Shown here in pieces: positions 8,973-19,273 of a DNA stretch of 64,000 bases (position 1 is the stretch's first letter; every line of letters begins with the position of its first letter). The stretch is from assembly GCA_051655145.1 (NCBI GenBank), contig JBOFZK010000010.1:1-64000 (forward strand), in the 5' to 3' direction. Origin of the DNA: UBA710 sp051655145 (lineage in GTDB: Bacteria > Bacillota_I > Bacilli_A > Mycoplasmatales > Metamycoplasmataceae). The position numbers were made by a program, and so were the translations under genes. Below the pieces are notes generated by a model that was given only the letters and a program-made list of their open reading frames with translations, did not search any database and was not told where the DNA came from.

Positions 8973-9911
8973 ATGAATATACAAAATATAAAAAATAAAT
9001 TTAAAGACAAATTTAGTAGTGCAGAAAAGGTTGGTAACTCGAATTGTTTTCCTTTTGTGAATGCTAAAAAAATAGTTAAAGATGCCTATATAGGTAAATA
9101 TGCTATACCTCATATTAATATTAATAATTTAGAATGAGCTAAAACAATTTTATTAGCAGCAGAAGAAAAGAAATCTCCAATTATTTTAGGAGCTTCTGAA
9201 GGAGCAATTAAATATATGGGTGGTTTCAATGTTGTGGCCGCAATGACTGGTGCTCTAGTTAAAGATTTAGGAATAACAGTTCCAGTTGTATTACATTTGG
9301 ATCACGGTTCATTTGAAGGAGTTAAAAAAGCTCTTGAAGCAGGATTTTCATCAGTTATGTATGATGGTTCACATGAAACATTTGAAATTAATTATGAAAA
9401 TACAAAAAAAGTAGTTGAAATAGCTAAAAATTATTGTGCATCTGTTGAAGCAGAAGTTGGAACAATAGGTGGAGAAGAAGACGGAATAGTTGGTAATGGA
9501 GAAATCGCAAGTCCAGAAGAAGCTCTTAAATTTAAAGAATTAGGAATTGATTTCTTAGCAGCTGGAATTGGCAATATTCATGGACCATATCCAAAAGAAT
9601 GAAAAACTTTAAATTTTGATGCATTAAAAAATATTTCAGAAACAGTTAATATAGGACTAGTTTTACATGGTGGATCAGGAATTCCTAAAAGCCAAATTAA
9701 AAAAGCTATTTCACTAGGAATTTCAAAAATAAATATTAATACAGAATTACAACAAGCAAATGCTGAAGGAATTAAAAAGTTTGTTACTTCAGGAGAAGTT
9801 GATAAAGGGAAAAATTTTGATCCAAGAAAATTATATTCTTGAGGAACAAAAGAAATGACTGAAACTGTAATTGAAAAAATTATGGAACTTGGTTCAGAAA
9901 ATAAAGCATAA
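8973..9911 (+). CDS. fba: Class II fructose-bisphosphate aldolase
   Basis: This Zn-dependent enzyme splits fructose-1,6-bisphosphate in glycolysis. The 312-aa protein shows PHININNLEWAK (mycoplasma form of the AxNxNNxE motif), the metal-binding HLDHG, GEVGTIGGEEDG-type loop (EAEVGTIGGEEDG), NIHGPYP and LHGGSGIP with zinc-ligand His residues. The ATG at 8973 follows the RBS CGAAGGAAA. An in-frame upstream codon at 8928 lies in the promoter and is rejected. Compared with usual class II enzymes, which begin near the VNAKKIVKDAY segment, there are about 27 extra N-terminal residues (MNIQNIKNKFKDKFSSAEKV) and no internal Met that would remove them. Confidence 0.95.
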
Positions 9912-10011
9912 AAATAATTTTTATTTTTCCAAAAACAAAGACAATAAAAATCAATATTTTTTAAAAATAATTATATATTTCTTAAATGAAAATATAATTG
10001 TTTTTTTTATA

Positions 10012-10017
10012 TATAAT
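10012..10017 (+). promoter_or_regulatory. Probable -10 box of gyrB
   Basis: TATAAT about 57 nt before the gyrB ATG, in the 163-nt A/T-rich gap after fba. I see no RNA gene or clear terminator in that gap. Confidence 0.4.
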
Positions 10018-10074
10018 TTAAATATATAAAATAAATTTAATAATAACTAAATAGTATTAAATTCATGGAGAAAA

Positions 10075-12030
10075 ATGTCTAATAGTGAAAATAAAAATGA
10101 ATATAGTTCAAGTAATATAAAAGTTCTAAAAGGTCTTGAGCCAGTAAGAAAAAGACCAGGTATGTATATTGGTACTACTGGTAAAAAAGGATTACACCAT
10201 TTAATTTGAGAAATTGTTGATAATTCAATTGATGAGGCAATGGCAGGGTTTGCAACAGATATTAAAATAGTTTTAGAAGAAAATGGTTTTATTACTATTT
10301 CTGATAACGGAAGAGGGATTCCTACTTCAATTCATCCAGAAACAGGAGTTTCTACTGTTCAAACAGTTTTAACAGTTCTTCATGCTGGAGGAAAATTCGA
10401 TTCTGATACATATAAAGTATCAGGAGGTCTTCATGGGGTTGGAGCATCAGTTGTTAATGCTTTATCTTCAACATTAAAAGTTTGAGTTAGAAGAGATAAC
10501 AAAGTATATTTCCAAGAATTTCAAAATGGAGGAGAATCTGTTGCTGATTTAAGAGTAATAGAAGAACTTGAAGACAATAGCTCTACTGGAACAACAATTT
10601 CTTTTACACCTGATTTTTCAATTATGGAAAAAAATGAATTTGATTTTATGGTTATAAATGACCGTATAAAACAAATAGCATATTTAAATAAAGGGATAAG
10701 AATGTTTTTAAGCGATCTTAGAGATCCTAATAATATTCAAGAAAAAGAATACTATTTCGAAGGTGGAATAGTTGAATATGTTCGTGAACTAAATAAAGGT
10801 AAACATGTTATTCATAATGAAATTATTTACGCTGAAGGTAATGTAAAAGGTGATGATGGAAATGTTATCGTTGAAGTAGCTATGCAATATAATACAGGAT
10901 ATCAAGCAAATGTAGTTTCTTATGCAAATAATATTTCTACTATTGAAGGTGGAACTCATGAACAAGGTTTTTCTGATGCTCTTACAAGAATACTAAACAA
11001 TTATGCAGGTAATAATAAATTATTTAAAAATGAAGATGAAAAATTAACTCGTGAAGATGTAAGAGAAGGTCTTACAGCGATTATTTCTATTAAACATACC
11101 GAACCAATTTTTGAAGGTCAAACAAAATCAAAATTAGGGAATAAAGATGCAAGGATGGCAACTAATAAAACTCTTTCAATTGAACTTGAAAGATTTATGG
11201 CTGAAAATCCAGAACAAGCAAAACAAATTATTGAAAAAACATTACTAGCTCAAAGAGCAAGATTTGCAGCTGTTAACGCAAGGGAAGCTACAAGAAGAAA
11301 AACTGTTTTTGATGTTGGTTCTCTTCCTGGACTATTAGCTGATTGTTCTTCTAAAAATGCTGAAATTTCGGAATTATATATAGTTGAGGGTAATTCAGCT
11401 GGTGGTTCTGCTAAAATGGGAAGAGATAGAGAAACTCAAGCAATTTTACCTTTAAAAGGGAAAGTTATTAATGCTGAAAAAGCAAGAATTGATAAAGTAT
11501 TTGAAAACGATGAAATTCTTTCATTAATTACAGCTTTCGGAACCGGTGTTGGGGAAGAAATGAAAATTAATAAATTAAGATATCATAAAATTATTATTAT
11601 GACAGATGCTGACGTCGATGGTTCACACATTAGAACATTACTTCTTACATTTTTATATCGTTACTTTAGACCTTTAGTTGAATATGGTTTTATTTATATA
11701 GCACAACCTCCTCTTTATAAAATATCTCATGGTAAAAATTTTATTTATGCATATAGTGATAACGAAAAAGAAGAAGAACTTGCTAAAATTGAAGAAAAAA
11801 ATCCAGGAGCTAAAGTTAATGTTCAAAGATATAAAGGTCTTGGAGAAATGAACCCAGAACAACTTTGAGAAACAACAATGGATCCTTTAACAAGAAAAAT
11901 GCTACAAGTTCAAATAGAAGATGCAGCAGTTGCTGATTCTGTTTTTTCAGTATTAATGGGTGATGATGTTGAACCTCGTAGAGAATTTATTCAAGCAAAT
12001 GCTAAATATGTAAAAAATATTGACTTATAA
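10075..12030 (+). CDS. gyrB: DNA gyrase subunit B
   Basis: GyrB is the ATPase subunit of gyrase, which introduces negative supercoils. The 651-aa protein has the GHKL ATPase motifs (EIVDNSIDEAMAG, SDNGRGIP, GGLHGVGASVVNALS) and the TOPRIM region (ELYIVEGNSAGGSAK, MTDADVDGSHIRTLLLTF). It ends with the GyrB-type C-terminus (GLGEMNPEQLWETTMDP ... EPRREFIQANAKYV). These last motifs favour GyrB over ParE. RBS GGAG is 5-8 nt before the ATG. The neighbour at 12034 starts 4 nt after the stop and is probably co-transcribed. gyrA is not in the window. Confidence 0.95.
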
Positions 12031-12033
12031 TAA

Positions 12034-12642
12034 ATGAAAAAAATTTATCAAGGAAAACATAATATTACTTTTCTTTTTGAAAAAGATAAAAAATTATATA
12101 CTTTAAGAAAATCACTTAATAATATTGTCAATCATCAAAATGAAATTCTTTTTTTATCTACCTTAGAAGATACAATTTCTATAAATGAAAATGAATATAT
12201 TAAAAATTATTATCCAGGAAATAACTTGAAAAAAAATAATCTTTCTTCTTTATCAAAAATTAAAAAAGAATTAGATAAAGTATGAAAAACAAATATATCT
12301 TTACCTATCAATAATAATGTTCTTTTAGAAAATAATATTAATGATGAAAAATATAAAATATTAATTAAAAAATATTCTAATGATAATGACTTGGTATTAT
12401 GCCATGGAGATTTAAGACAAAAAAATATTTTATTTTTAAATAATAATAAAAAAATTAAATTAATTGATTTTGAATGAATACATAAAAATGATAAATATTT
12501 TGATTTAGCTCATCTTCATTTATATTGTTTTTTCTCTTTAAAAAATATTACAAAAATATTTAAAGTAAAAAAAGAAAAACTAATCGATTTTATTTATATT
12601 GTAAAAACATTTAATAATTGATTTGAAAAAGAAAAATACTAA
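12034..12642 (+). CDS. Choline/ethanolamine kinase-like phosphotransferase (APH fold)
   Basis: A 202-aa protein of the aminoglycoside phosphotransferase / choline kinase superfamily. The Brenner motif is LCHGDLRQKNILF (HGDxxxxN, catalytic Asp and Mg-binding Asn) and the DFG-equivalent is LIDFEWIHKNDKYFDLAHL. The N-lobe is short. It starts 4 nt after gyrB with no own RBS, so it is translationally coupled. It is a paralogue of the gene at 14082-14801, which shares the same motif spacing. In mycoplasmas such genes are often called licA-like. The substrate could be choline, ethanolamine, a sugar or thiamine, and the sequence does not decide. Confidence 0.75.
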
Positions 12643-13077
12643 TTAAAGTTTTTTTAATTTTTCGACTCTTTCAATATGTCTATCACCTTCAAAGTTTTCT
12701 TTTAAAAAAGCATCAATCATTTTTTTTACTTGTTCAAAACTTTCTTGTCTTGCTCCAAAAAATAAAGCATTTGCATTGTTATGTTTTTTAGCTAGTGTCG
12801 CATCTTCAATAGAACACACTCTAGCACCTATTAAACCATGAACTTTATTTGCAGCAATAGAAATACCTATTCCAGAACCACATATTCCTATTCCGATACT
12901 TTCATCATCACAAGAAACTTTTTTTCCTAAATTATATCCATAATCTACATAAGATAAATTAGAGGCATTACTTTCTTTATTAAGATCCACAGTTTCTATT
13001 TTTAATTTATTTAAATATTCAATAATTTGATCTTTAAGTTCAATTCCTGTATGATCTGATGTTATGTAAATTTTCAT
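12643..13077 (-). CDS. rpiB: Ribose-5-phosphate isomerase B
   Basis: RpiB interconverts ribose-5-phosphate and ribulose-5-phosphate. The 144-aa protein has the RpiB/LacAB signature: SDHTGIELK at the N-terminus, GIGICGSGIGISIAANK with the catalytic Cys in CGSGIG, and GARVCSIEDATLAKKHNNAN. Length matches the family. The start ATG overlaps the tsaC stop in a TAATG arrangement, so the two genes are coupled. Its stop abuts that of the convergent 12034 gene with no gap. The distant alternative is a galactose-6-phosphate isomerase subunit; the proximity of tkt favours RpiB. Confidence 0.93.
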   Translation of the reverse strand: MKIYITSDHTGIELKDQIIEYLNKLKIETVDLNKESNASNLSYVDYGYNLGKKVSCDDESIGIGICGSGIGISIAANKVHGLIGARVCSIEDATLAKKHNNANALFFGARQESFEQVKKMIDAFLKENFEGDRHIERVEKLKKL

Positions 13078-13532
13078 TATCTAATTTTCTCTCCTGTTTC
13101 TGTATTAATTATATTTGAAGGCTTATTAGAACCCATACCAAAATTATATACTTTTTTAATACTTGGAAAAATTCTTTTTGCTTCCTCTATCGTTTTGCAA
13201 AAATCAGTTCCTGATAAATTAGCTGATGTTAAGTAGATGGGTCCTATTTGTCTAATTAAATCTCTTAATTGATCATTATTTGGTATTCTATAAGCTGTTC
13301 CGTTAATAATTAGACTTGTAGGGCCTGGCCAATATTTATTTATATATAAAAAATGATTTTCATTTAAATTTTCCATTTTTTTTAGTTGCTCAACATCGGA
13401 TAATGCTATTACTATTTTTTTATCTAAAGGTCTATTTTTAATTTTATAAAGTTCTTTTAAAGAAAATTTATCTAACGGAGAACCTATTCCAATAATGGTA
13501 TCTGTTGTTGTAATGAATAAATTATTTTCCAT
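13077..13532 (-). CDS. tsaC: Threonylcarbamoyl-AMP synthase (Sua5/YrdC/TsaC family)
   Basis: TsaC makes threonylcarbamoyl-AMP for the t6A37 modification of ANN-decoding tRNAs. The 151-aa protein contains TTDTIIGIG, the KNRPLDKKIVIAL segment (KxRPxxKP family motif), YWPGPTSLII and TSANLSGTDFC, all hallmarks of the YrdC domain. It is somewhat shorter than the usual 180-200 residues, as in reduced genomes. No good Shine-Dalgarno precedes the ATG at 13532. It is the first gene of a two-gene leftward unit with rpiB. TilS at the window start is a second enzyme serving tRNA-Ile decoding. Confidence 0.92.
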   Translation of the reverse strand: MENNLFITTTDTIIGIGSPLDKFSLKELYKIKNRPLDKKIVIALSDVEQLKKMENLNENHFLYINKYWPGPTSLIINGTAYRIPNNDQLRDLIRQIGPIYLTSANLSGTDFCKTIEEAKRIFPSIKKVYNFGMGSNKPSNIINTETGEKIR

Positions 13533-13618
13533 CTTATTTAAATTTTACTTTTATTTTTTTAAAAAAATATATATAATTATTTAAATACTTAAATAATTTA
13601 ATAAAAAAAGAGGGTAAT

Positions 13619-13834
13619 ATGGCAAAAAAAGTGTTAACAAATCACAAAATAACATTCGTAGGATTAATTTGTTCATTTATATTTGGTCTTTTAATTGGTG
13701 GGTTCGTTTATTTAATAATTAAAATATTTAATCTTAAAAGTTGAGTTTGATATATCTTATTTGCTTTTCTTCCTCCAGTAATTGGAATAATAATTTATGC
13801 AACTTCAAAAGCAAAAGTGGTAAAAGTTAAATAA
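13619..13834 (+). CDS. Small membrane protein, two transmembrane segments
   Basis: A 71-aa protein, unidentified, starting at the ATG after AGAGGGTA. It has hydrophobic segments at about residues 12-37 (TFVGLICSFIFGLLIGGFVY) and 44-61, with basic ends (MAKKVLTNHK; KAKVVKVK). The frame contains TGA-encoded Trp in SWVWYI. It is 56 nt upstream of rpmB, which has its own strong RBS. It resembles the many two-helix hypothetical proteins of mycoplasmas. The hydrophobic profile is seen directly, the function is unknown. Confidence 0.65.
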
Positions 13835-13890
13835 AATAGAGTAAAATAAAATAAATTAAAAATTATATAAATTTAGGAAAGGATGAATAT

Positions 13891-14085
13891 ATGTCAAGAA
13901 AAGATGATTTAACAGGTAAAGGCGCTCTAAAAGGGAATTATAGATCACATGCCTTAAATTCTACAAAAAGAAGATTTAATTTAAATCTTAAAACAATAAC
14001 ATTAGTAAAAAACGGAAAACAATATAAATATAAAGTTTCAACTAAAACAGCAAGAACTTTAGCAAAACAAGGTGTTTTAAATTAA
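13891..14085 (+). CDS. rpmB: 50S ribosomal protein L28
   Basis: L28 is a small basic protein of the large ribosomal subunit. The 64-aa product begins MSRKDDLTGKGALKGNYRSH, the L28 signature (TGKxxxxGNxxSHA). It continues with STKRRFNLNL and ends KTARTLAKQG. RBS AGGAAAGG sits about 10 nt before the ATG. Its stop codon overlaps the end of the convergent kinase-like gene by 4 nt, and its terminator lies within that gene. Confidence 0.96.
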   Translation: MSRKDDLTGKGALKGNYRSHALNSTKRRFNLNLKTITLVKNGKQYKYKVSTKTARTLAKQGVLN

Positions 14086-14801
14086 TATAATTTTTCCTCT
14101 AATTTCTCAATAAACCCTTTATCATCAAAGGGTTTATTTTTTTGTGCATTAATTCACAAAATAATATAATAATAAACTAATATTTTTTGGTTTTCCAAAA
14201 AGTCACTATTATAGTTTCCATAATTTGATAAAAATAATTCTTCTTCTTCTTCATTAAAATCAAAACTTAAAATAATATATGCTAGTTCAAAATGCTTATC
14301 TCCTAAAAATGCATATTCTCAATCAATTATAAATAAACCATTATTTGTTTTTAAAACATTTTTAGTTCATATATCACCATGAATAGGTGTTGTTTTATTC
14401 ATCTTAGATAAAATCATATTTATTTTTTTAAAATACTTTTCTATAATTGGAATTTCAATTCGCTTTTCTTTTAAAATTTTTCGATAATTATTTATTCTTT
14501 CTCTTAAATTAAATTTAGGAAAATATAATAAGCTATTATTAATTTCAAAAACTTTTTTAGCAAGCTCAATAATTTCTGCCTTATTTAATTTCTGATATTC
14601 TTGATTTTCAATAAATTCTCATGTAATTAATCCCTTTTCTTTTTGATAGTTTATTAACTTAGGAACGAAGCTAAATTTATCTAATAAAGAATAATCAATT
14701 TTATGATTGAATCCATTAAAAATAAATTCTTGATAAAATAATTTTTTGCCATTTTCATTAATTTCAAATGACTTATTTGTATGTGATTTAATTTTTTTCA
14801 T
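14082..14801 (-). CDS. Choline kinase-like phosphotransferase (LicA/APH superfamily)
   Basis: A 239-aa protein, paralogous in fold to 12034-12642. The catalytic loop reads PIHGDIWTKNVL (HGDxxxxN) and the metal site IIDWEYAFLGDKHFELAYI. W-E in the DWE motif is typical of LicA/choline kinase rather than antibiotic kinases. The N-terminal lobe begins MKKIKSHTNKSFEI. TGA encodes several Trp. The last 30 codons overlap the rpmB terminator. It is a single leftward gene whose promoter lies in 14802-14902, shared with the divergent channel gene. The substrate is undetermined: choline is the best guess by family, sugar or thiamine kinase remain possible. Confidence 0.78.
14109..14145 (+). terminator. 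Rho-independent terminator of rpmB
   Basis: A perfect 12-bp stem (AATAAACCCTTT / AAAGGGTTTATT) with a 6-nt loop is followed by a T-run on the plus strand. It lies entirely within the 3' coding part of the convergent gene 14082-14801, where it encodes part of that protein's tail. Confidence 0.9.
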
Positions 14802-14902
14802 TAAATAAATTATATTTAAAATTAAATTTAAAAATAATTTATAATTAAATTTAATAAAAATTAAATATAAAAATATAGTAGTTAAAAACAGGGGATAAAA
14901 TA

Positions 14903-16093
14903 ATGGTTGGGTATGAACAGAATTTTAAGAATGCCATAGATTATGCGACGCATAAAACAACTTATCGATGATGAAAATTAATTCTTCTTGGATTGATGGG
15001 TTCTTTTTATGTAGGGATTGGATATATAGGATTTATTTATATAATCGCTTTAAATCAAGATTGACAACCGGGTGTTCCTATTGATCAAGTTAATATTGTA
15101 ATCTCAGGTTGAGATTTAGCTTTAGCTGCCGCTGTTTTCCCTGTAGGACTACTTTTAATAATTTTTTTAGGTGGATCGCTTTTTACATCGGATAATTTAA
15201 CGTCCATAGCCGTTCTTACTAAAAAAGCAAGGGTTGTTCCTGTTGTAAGAAAATGAGTTTGAACTCTTTTAGGAAATATAATAGGAGCATTTGTAATAGC
15301 TTGTATTGTAAGAGGAGGAGCAATTTTTGGTGAAAAAGAATTAAGAGTTTTAGCATTTTTAGTTTGAAAAAAATCTCATGCAATTTGATGAAATGTTTTC
15401 TTTTCAGGAATCTTATGTAATGTTTTAGTGGCTGGAACAGTTTGAGCAACTCTTGCAACAAAACATTCAATTGCCAAAATTTTCTTAATTTATTTCCCTA
15501 TTTGATTATTTGCAATTATTGGTTTTCACCACGTTGTAGCAAATGTTATTCTTTTTGCATTTGCATGATTACATGCAGACAATCCACTAATTTATAATTT
15601 AAATGCTATTTATGATTCGTCAGGAAACATAATTAATACTCATGAATGATTTTCATTAAGTCAATGAAGTTTTAATGCTGTATTTACAAACGCTATTCCA
15701 GCGATGATAGGGAACTGATTATCGGGTTCAATCTTTTTACCATATATTTATTTCTGATTATCTGGTTATCATAAAAAAATGCAAAATTATAAAAAGCATA
15801 ATTGTATTATTGTAGAAAATAAATGTACATCTCACCCTGATGAAAAAACTGAATGTTTCTTTAGAGAAAATTCACAAACAGAATCTGATAATCGAATTAT
15901 GGAAGAGAACAAACAAATTTTACATAAAATACGAAAAATGAGAAACCCTCAAACTTCAGTAATAATTACAACCCCAGAAGAAGATGAAGTAGTTGATATG
16001 ATTAATCGAGAGTTTCTTGAACAAAGAGCAAATTATCTAAGTGATGAACCAAAAAAAGATAATTCATATGATTATTCAAACGGAAAAGAGTAA
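14903..16093 (+). CDS. Formate/nitrite transporter (FNT) family channel with long C-terminal tail
   Basis: FNT channels pass small monocarboxylates (formate, lactate, nitrite) through the membrane. The 396-aa protein has six predicted membrane helices in residues 30-290, with FNT signatures: GGSLFTSDNL, the GNIIGAFV loop, SGILCNVLVAGTVWAT and FAIIGFHHVVANVILF (the family His in GFxHxVANM). Residues from about 293 form a hydrophilic tail of roughly 100 residues with three Cys and two His (HNCIIVENKCTSH) and acidic segments, absent from ordinary FNT proteins of about 280 residues. RBS GGGGATAAA precedes the ATG at 14903. In a fermenting mycoplasma, lactate or formate export is the likely role (inference). 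Confidence 0.88.
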
Positions 16094-16110
16094 AAATAAT
16101 TAGATATTAG

Positions 16111-16141
16111 AACTTAATTAAAAAATAATTAAGTTTTTTTA
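16111..16141 (+). terminator. Rho-independent terminator after the FNT gene
   Basis: A 10-bp perfect stem AACTTAATTA / TAATTAAGTT with a 5-nt A loop, followed by a T-run. Confidence 0.8.
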
Positions 16142-16209
16142 TTTTTAAACTAAAATTATTTTTTTGTGATTACTTTATAATATTTTATAAATAAAAAAGG
16201 AAGAGATAA

Positions 16210-17532
16210 ATGAGCGTATTTTATGATTTAAATATAGAAAAAAGTTTATTAGGACTAATTATAAAAAATGATAATTGCCTTAGAAAAGCTATTGTTTATT
16301 TAGATTATGAAGATTTTTATGATGAAAAAAATAAATTAACATTTAAATTTATTAAAGAATTTGTCATAAATGATGAAAAGCTTGATATCGAATTACTAAT
16401 TGAGTTCATTAGAAAAAAAGATACTACTAATGCTTTAACAGGAGGAAAATATTTATACTCTTTAGTTAAAGATAGTGGTTATGTAAGTTCTTTTGATAAT
16501 TATTTAAAAATTATTTCTGAATCAAGTAATTTAAGAAAAATGAAGGAAATATTAACTACTTCAATTAATGAGTTAAATAAAAAAACAGAGAATAGTTATG
16601 AAGAACTTTCTGCAACTATCCAAAATAAAATTTTAGAAATAGAAAACGGGAAAAATATTAATAAAGATTTCGTTAAGATTTCTTCAATTATTGAAGATTA
16701 TATAAAAAAAATAGAGCAATTAGAAAGCGGGCCAACCGATCGTGGTTTATTAACTGGGTTTTCACAATTAGATGAAATAACTTCGGGATTACAAAAAGGA
16801 GATTTAATAATTATTGCGGCAAGACCATCAATGGGAAAAACTGCTTTTGCTTTAAATATTGCAATCAATATTTCTAAAAGAAAAAATGTAGCTTTTTTTT
16901 CACTAGAAATGCCTGCAGAACAATTAGTATCTAGAATTGTTTCTCATTTTTCAAACATTAATACAAATAAATTAAGAAGAGTTAAAGATATTTCAAATGA
17001 TGATTGAACCAAATTATTTTATGCTAAAAAAACAATTAGTGATTTAAATTTATTTATCGATGATTCTCCTTCTTTAAAACTAGAAGAATTAATTTGAAAA
17101 GCAAGAAGACTAAAAAGATCAGATAAATTAGATTTAATAATAATTGATTATTTACAATTAATTCCGGTTTCTAGTTCAAATTATGGAGAAAATAGACAAC
17201 AAGAAGTTTCTAAAATTTCAAGATTACTTAAGCAACTTGCAAGAGAATTAGAGGTTCCTGTCATTGCTTTATCCCAATTATCAAGAAGAGTTGAACAAAG
17301 AGAAGATAAGACCCCTTTAATGTCTGATTTAAGAGAATCAGGAGCAATTGAACAGGACGCTGATATTATTGCTTTTATTTTTAGAGAAGAGTATTATAAT
17401 AAAAATGAAGAAAATAAAAATGATTTACAAGAAACCAATATAATAATATCAAAGCATCGTAACGGGCCCACTGGCAGAATAGATTTAATTTTTAATCCTT
17501 CACTTGGTCAATTTAGCGATAAAAAAGAATAG
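16210..17532 (+). CDS. dnaB: Replicative DNA helicase DnaB
   Basis: DnaB is the hexameric helicase that unwinds the replication fork and works with DnaG. The 440-aa protein has an N-terminal helical domain (FYDLNIEKSLLGLIIKND) and a RecA-like core. The core shows Walker A ARPSMGKTAFALN, FFSLEMPAEQL, Walker B LIIIDYLQLI, and SDLRESGAIEQDADII with the arginine-finger region, then KHRNGPTG. Length is normal. RBS AGGAAGAG precedes the ATG. The DEAD-box gene follows after 6 nt, suggesting one transcript. Confidence 0.96.
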
Positions 17533-17538
17533 GAACAA

Positions 17539-19239
17539 ATGAAATTTACAGAATTAAAAAATATAAACCCAAAGATAATAGAGTCTTTAAAGAAGATGTC
17601 TTTTGAAGATCTTACGAAAATACAAGAAGATACGATATCAAGTTATTTAGAAAATAAAGATCAAGACATCATTGCACAAGCACAAACAGGAACAGGAAAA
17701 ACAGCCGCTTTTTCTATTCCTATTTTAAATGAATTAGATTTAGAAGAAAAATCAACACAGGCATTAATAGTAGCTCCTACAAGAGAATTAGCTACTCAAA
17801 TAAATAAACAAATTCAAAGAATGGGAGAAGAACTACAAATTAATACAGCATTAATTTTAGGTGGTGTAAGTTACGATAAGCAATTTAAAGATATTTCAAA
17901 AAGACCAAAAATAATTATTGGTACACCAGGACGTATTAATGACTTGCTTAAACAAAAACATTTAGATATTTCTAAAATAAGATTTTTTGTTTTAGATGAA
18001 GCTGATGAACTTTTAAAAATTGGTTTTAAAAAAGAAATAGAAGAAATTATTTCTTATTTACCTAAAAAAAGAACTAACTTTTTCTTTACAGCAACATTTG
18101 ATAATAAAACAAAAGACTTAGCTAATATAATTACTTCTAATGCAAAAACAATTCAGGTTTCTGAAGGACTAAGTACAAGTAAAACAATTGAACAGTTTTT
18201 TTTAATTTCAAATGAGAAATATAAATTAAATGATTTAGTTAAATTTTTAATTTATAAAAATGTTAAAAGTGCAATTATTTTTGGAAGAACTAAAAGAAGA
18301 GTTGATCAATTAAATGATGCAATTAATAGTTTAGGAATTAAATCATATGCAATTCAAGGAAATATGCAACAAAATGATAGAAATTTTGTAATGTCTAAAT
18401 TTAGAGAAAATAATGGTGGAATCTTAATTGCAACCGATGTTGTTTCAAGAGGAATTGATATAGATCACGTTGATTGAGTTATTAATTTTGATTTACCACA
18501 AGAAATTGAATATTATACTCATAGAATCGGAAGAGTAGGAAGAGCTGGAAGAGCCGGATTTTCTGTTTCTTTTGTAAAACAAGATGAAATTGAACATTTA
18601 AATGAAATCAAAAATAGAACAAATAGTGAAATTGAAAGACTTATACTTCCAAATGATGAAGATTTCCAAGAATTTTGACTTAAAAAAATTGAAGAAAAAC
18701 ATCGTTTTATTATTCAAAAAAATAAAGCAGAGGAAACTCCATTTCATTTAGAAAAAGAATTAATTGATAATTTTTCTCATGAAGAATTAGCAATTATTTT
18801 AACTCATTACATATTACAAGAGAAAAAACTTAAATCACAAGTTAAACTAACACCAGAACCTTCAGTTATTTTAAAAGGTAATGCAAAAGTAAGATCAATT
18901 AAAAATCGTGTAAATGGTAATTTTAAATATAGAGATAGTAATTCTAGATCAAGTAGAGAAGGTGGTTCATGAAATAAAGGACCATCTTCAAGAGGTGGTT
19001 CTTCTTCAAGAGGAGATAGAGATTCAAGAGGTAGTTCTTCTTCAAGAGGAGATAGAGACTCAAGAGGTAGTTCTTCTTCAAGGGGGGACAGAGATTCAAG
19101 ACCTTCATTTTCAAGAGGAGATAAAGATTCAAGACCTTCATTTTCAAGAGAAAATAGAAGTCGTGGAGAATCTGGAGAAAGAAAATCAGGTTTTTCAAAA
19201 AAACCTAGTGCCGGGAAAAACTTTAATAAATCACATTAA
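17539..19239 (+). CDS. DEAD-box ATP-dependent RNA helicase (DeaD/CsdA-like) with Arg/Ser/Gly repeat tail
   Basis: This enzyme unwinds structured RNA, for example in ribosome assembly or mRNA decay. The 566-aa protein has all core motifs: Q-motif (SFEDLTKIQ), I AQAQTGTGKT, Ia PTRELA, GG, TPGR, II LDEADE, III TAT, IV-VI including SRGIDIDHVDWVINFDLP and HRIGRVGRAGR. After residue about 440 the protein becomes basic and of low complexity. Residues 486-542 are an Arg/Ser/Gly/Asp-rich repeat (units like GSSSSRGDRDSR), an RNA-binding type tail. It starts 6 nt after dnaB, and 34 nt separate it from map. In most bacteria secY-adk precede map, so this is an altered junction. Confidence 0.93.
18994..19164 (+). 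repeat. In-frame tandem repeat in the helicase C-terminus
   Basis: Three near-identical 36-bp units (18994-19101), each encoding G(G/S)SSSRGDRDSR, are followed by two diverged units (PSFSRGDKDSR, PSFSRENRSR) of 33 and 30 bp. All are multiples of 3, so a change in copy number would keep the frame. Confidence 0.9.
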
Positions 19240-19273
19240 ATATAATAAATATATGTTATTATTAATTACGTAA

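Noticed and set aside
9912..10074. Possible small RNA between fba and gyrB
   Set aside because: The gap is A/T-only with no stable stem or conserved RNA motif; only a weak promoter for gyrB is visible.
18994..19164. CRISPR-like short repeats
   Set aside because: Units are contiguous, in frame and coding, with no spacers; no CRISPR array was seen anywhere.
18944..19198. Minus-strand ORF rich in Leu/Tyr opposite the helicase tail
   Set aside because: It is the antisense shadow of the tandem repeat; composition mirrors the repeat and there is no start signal.
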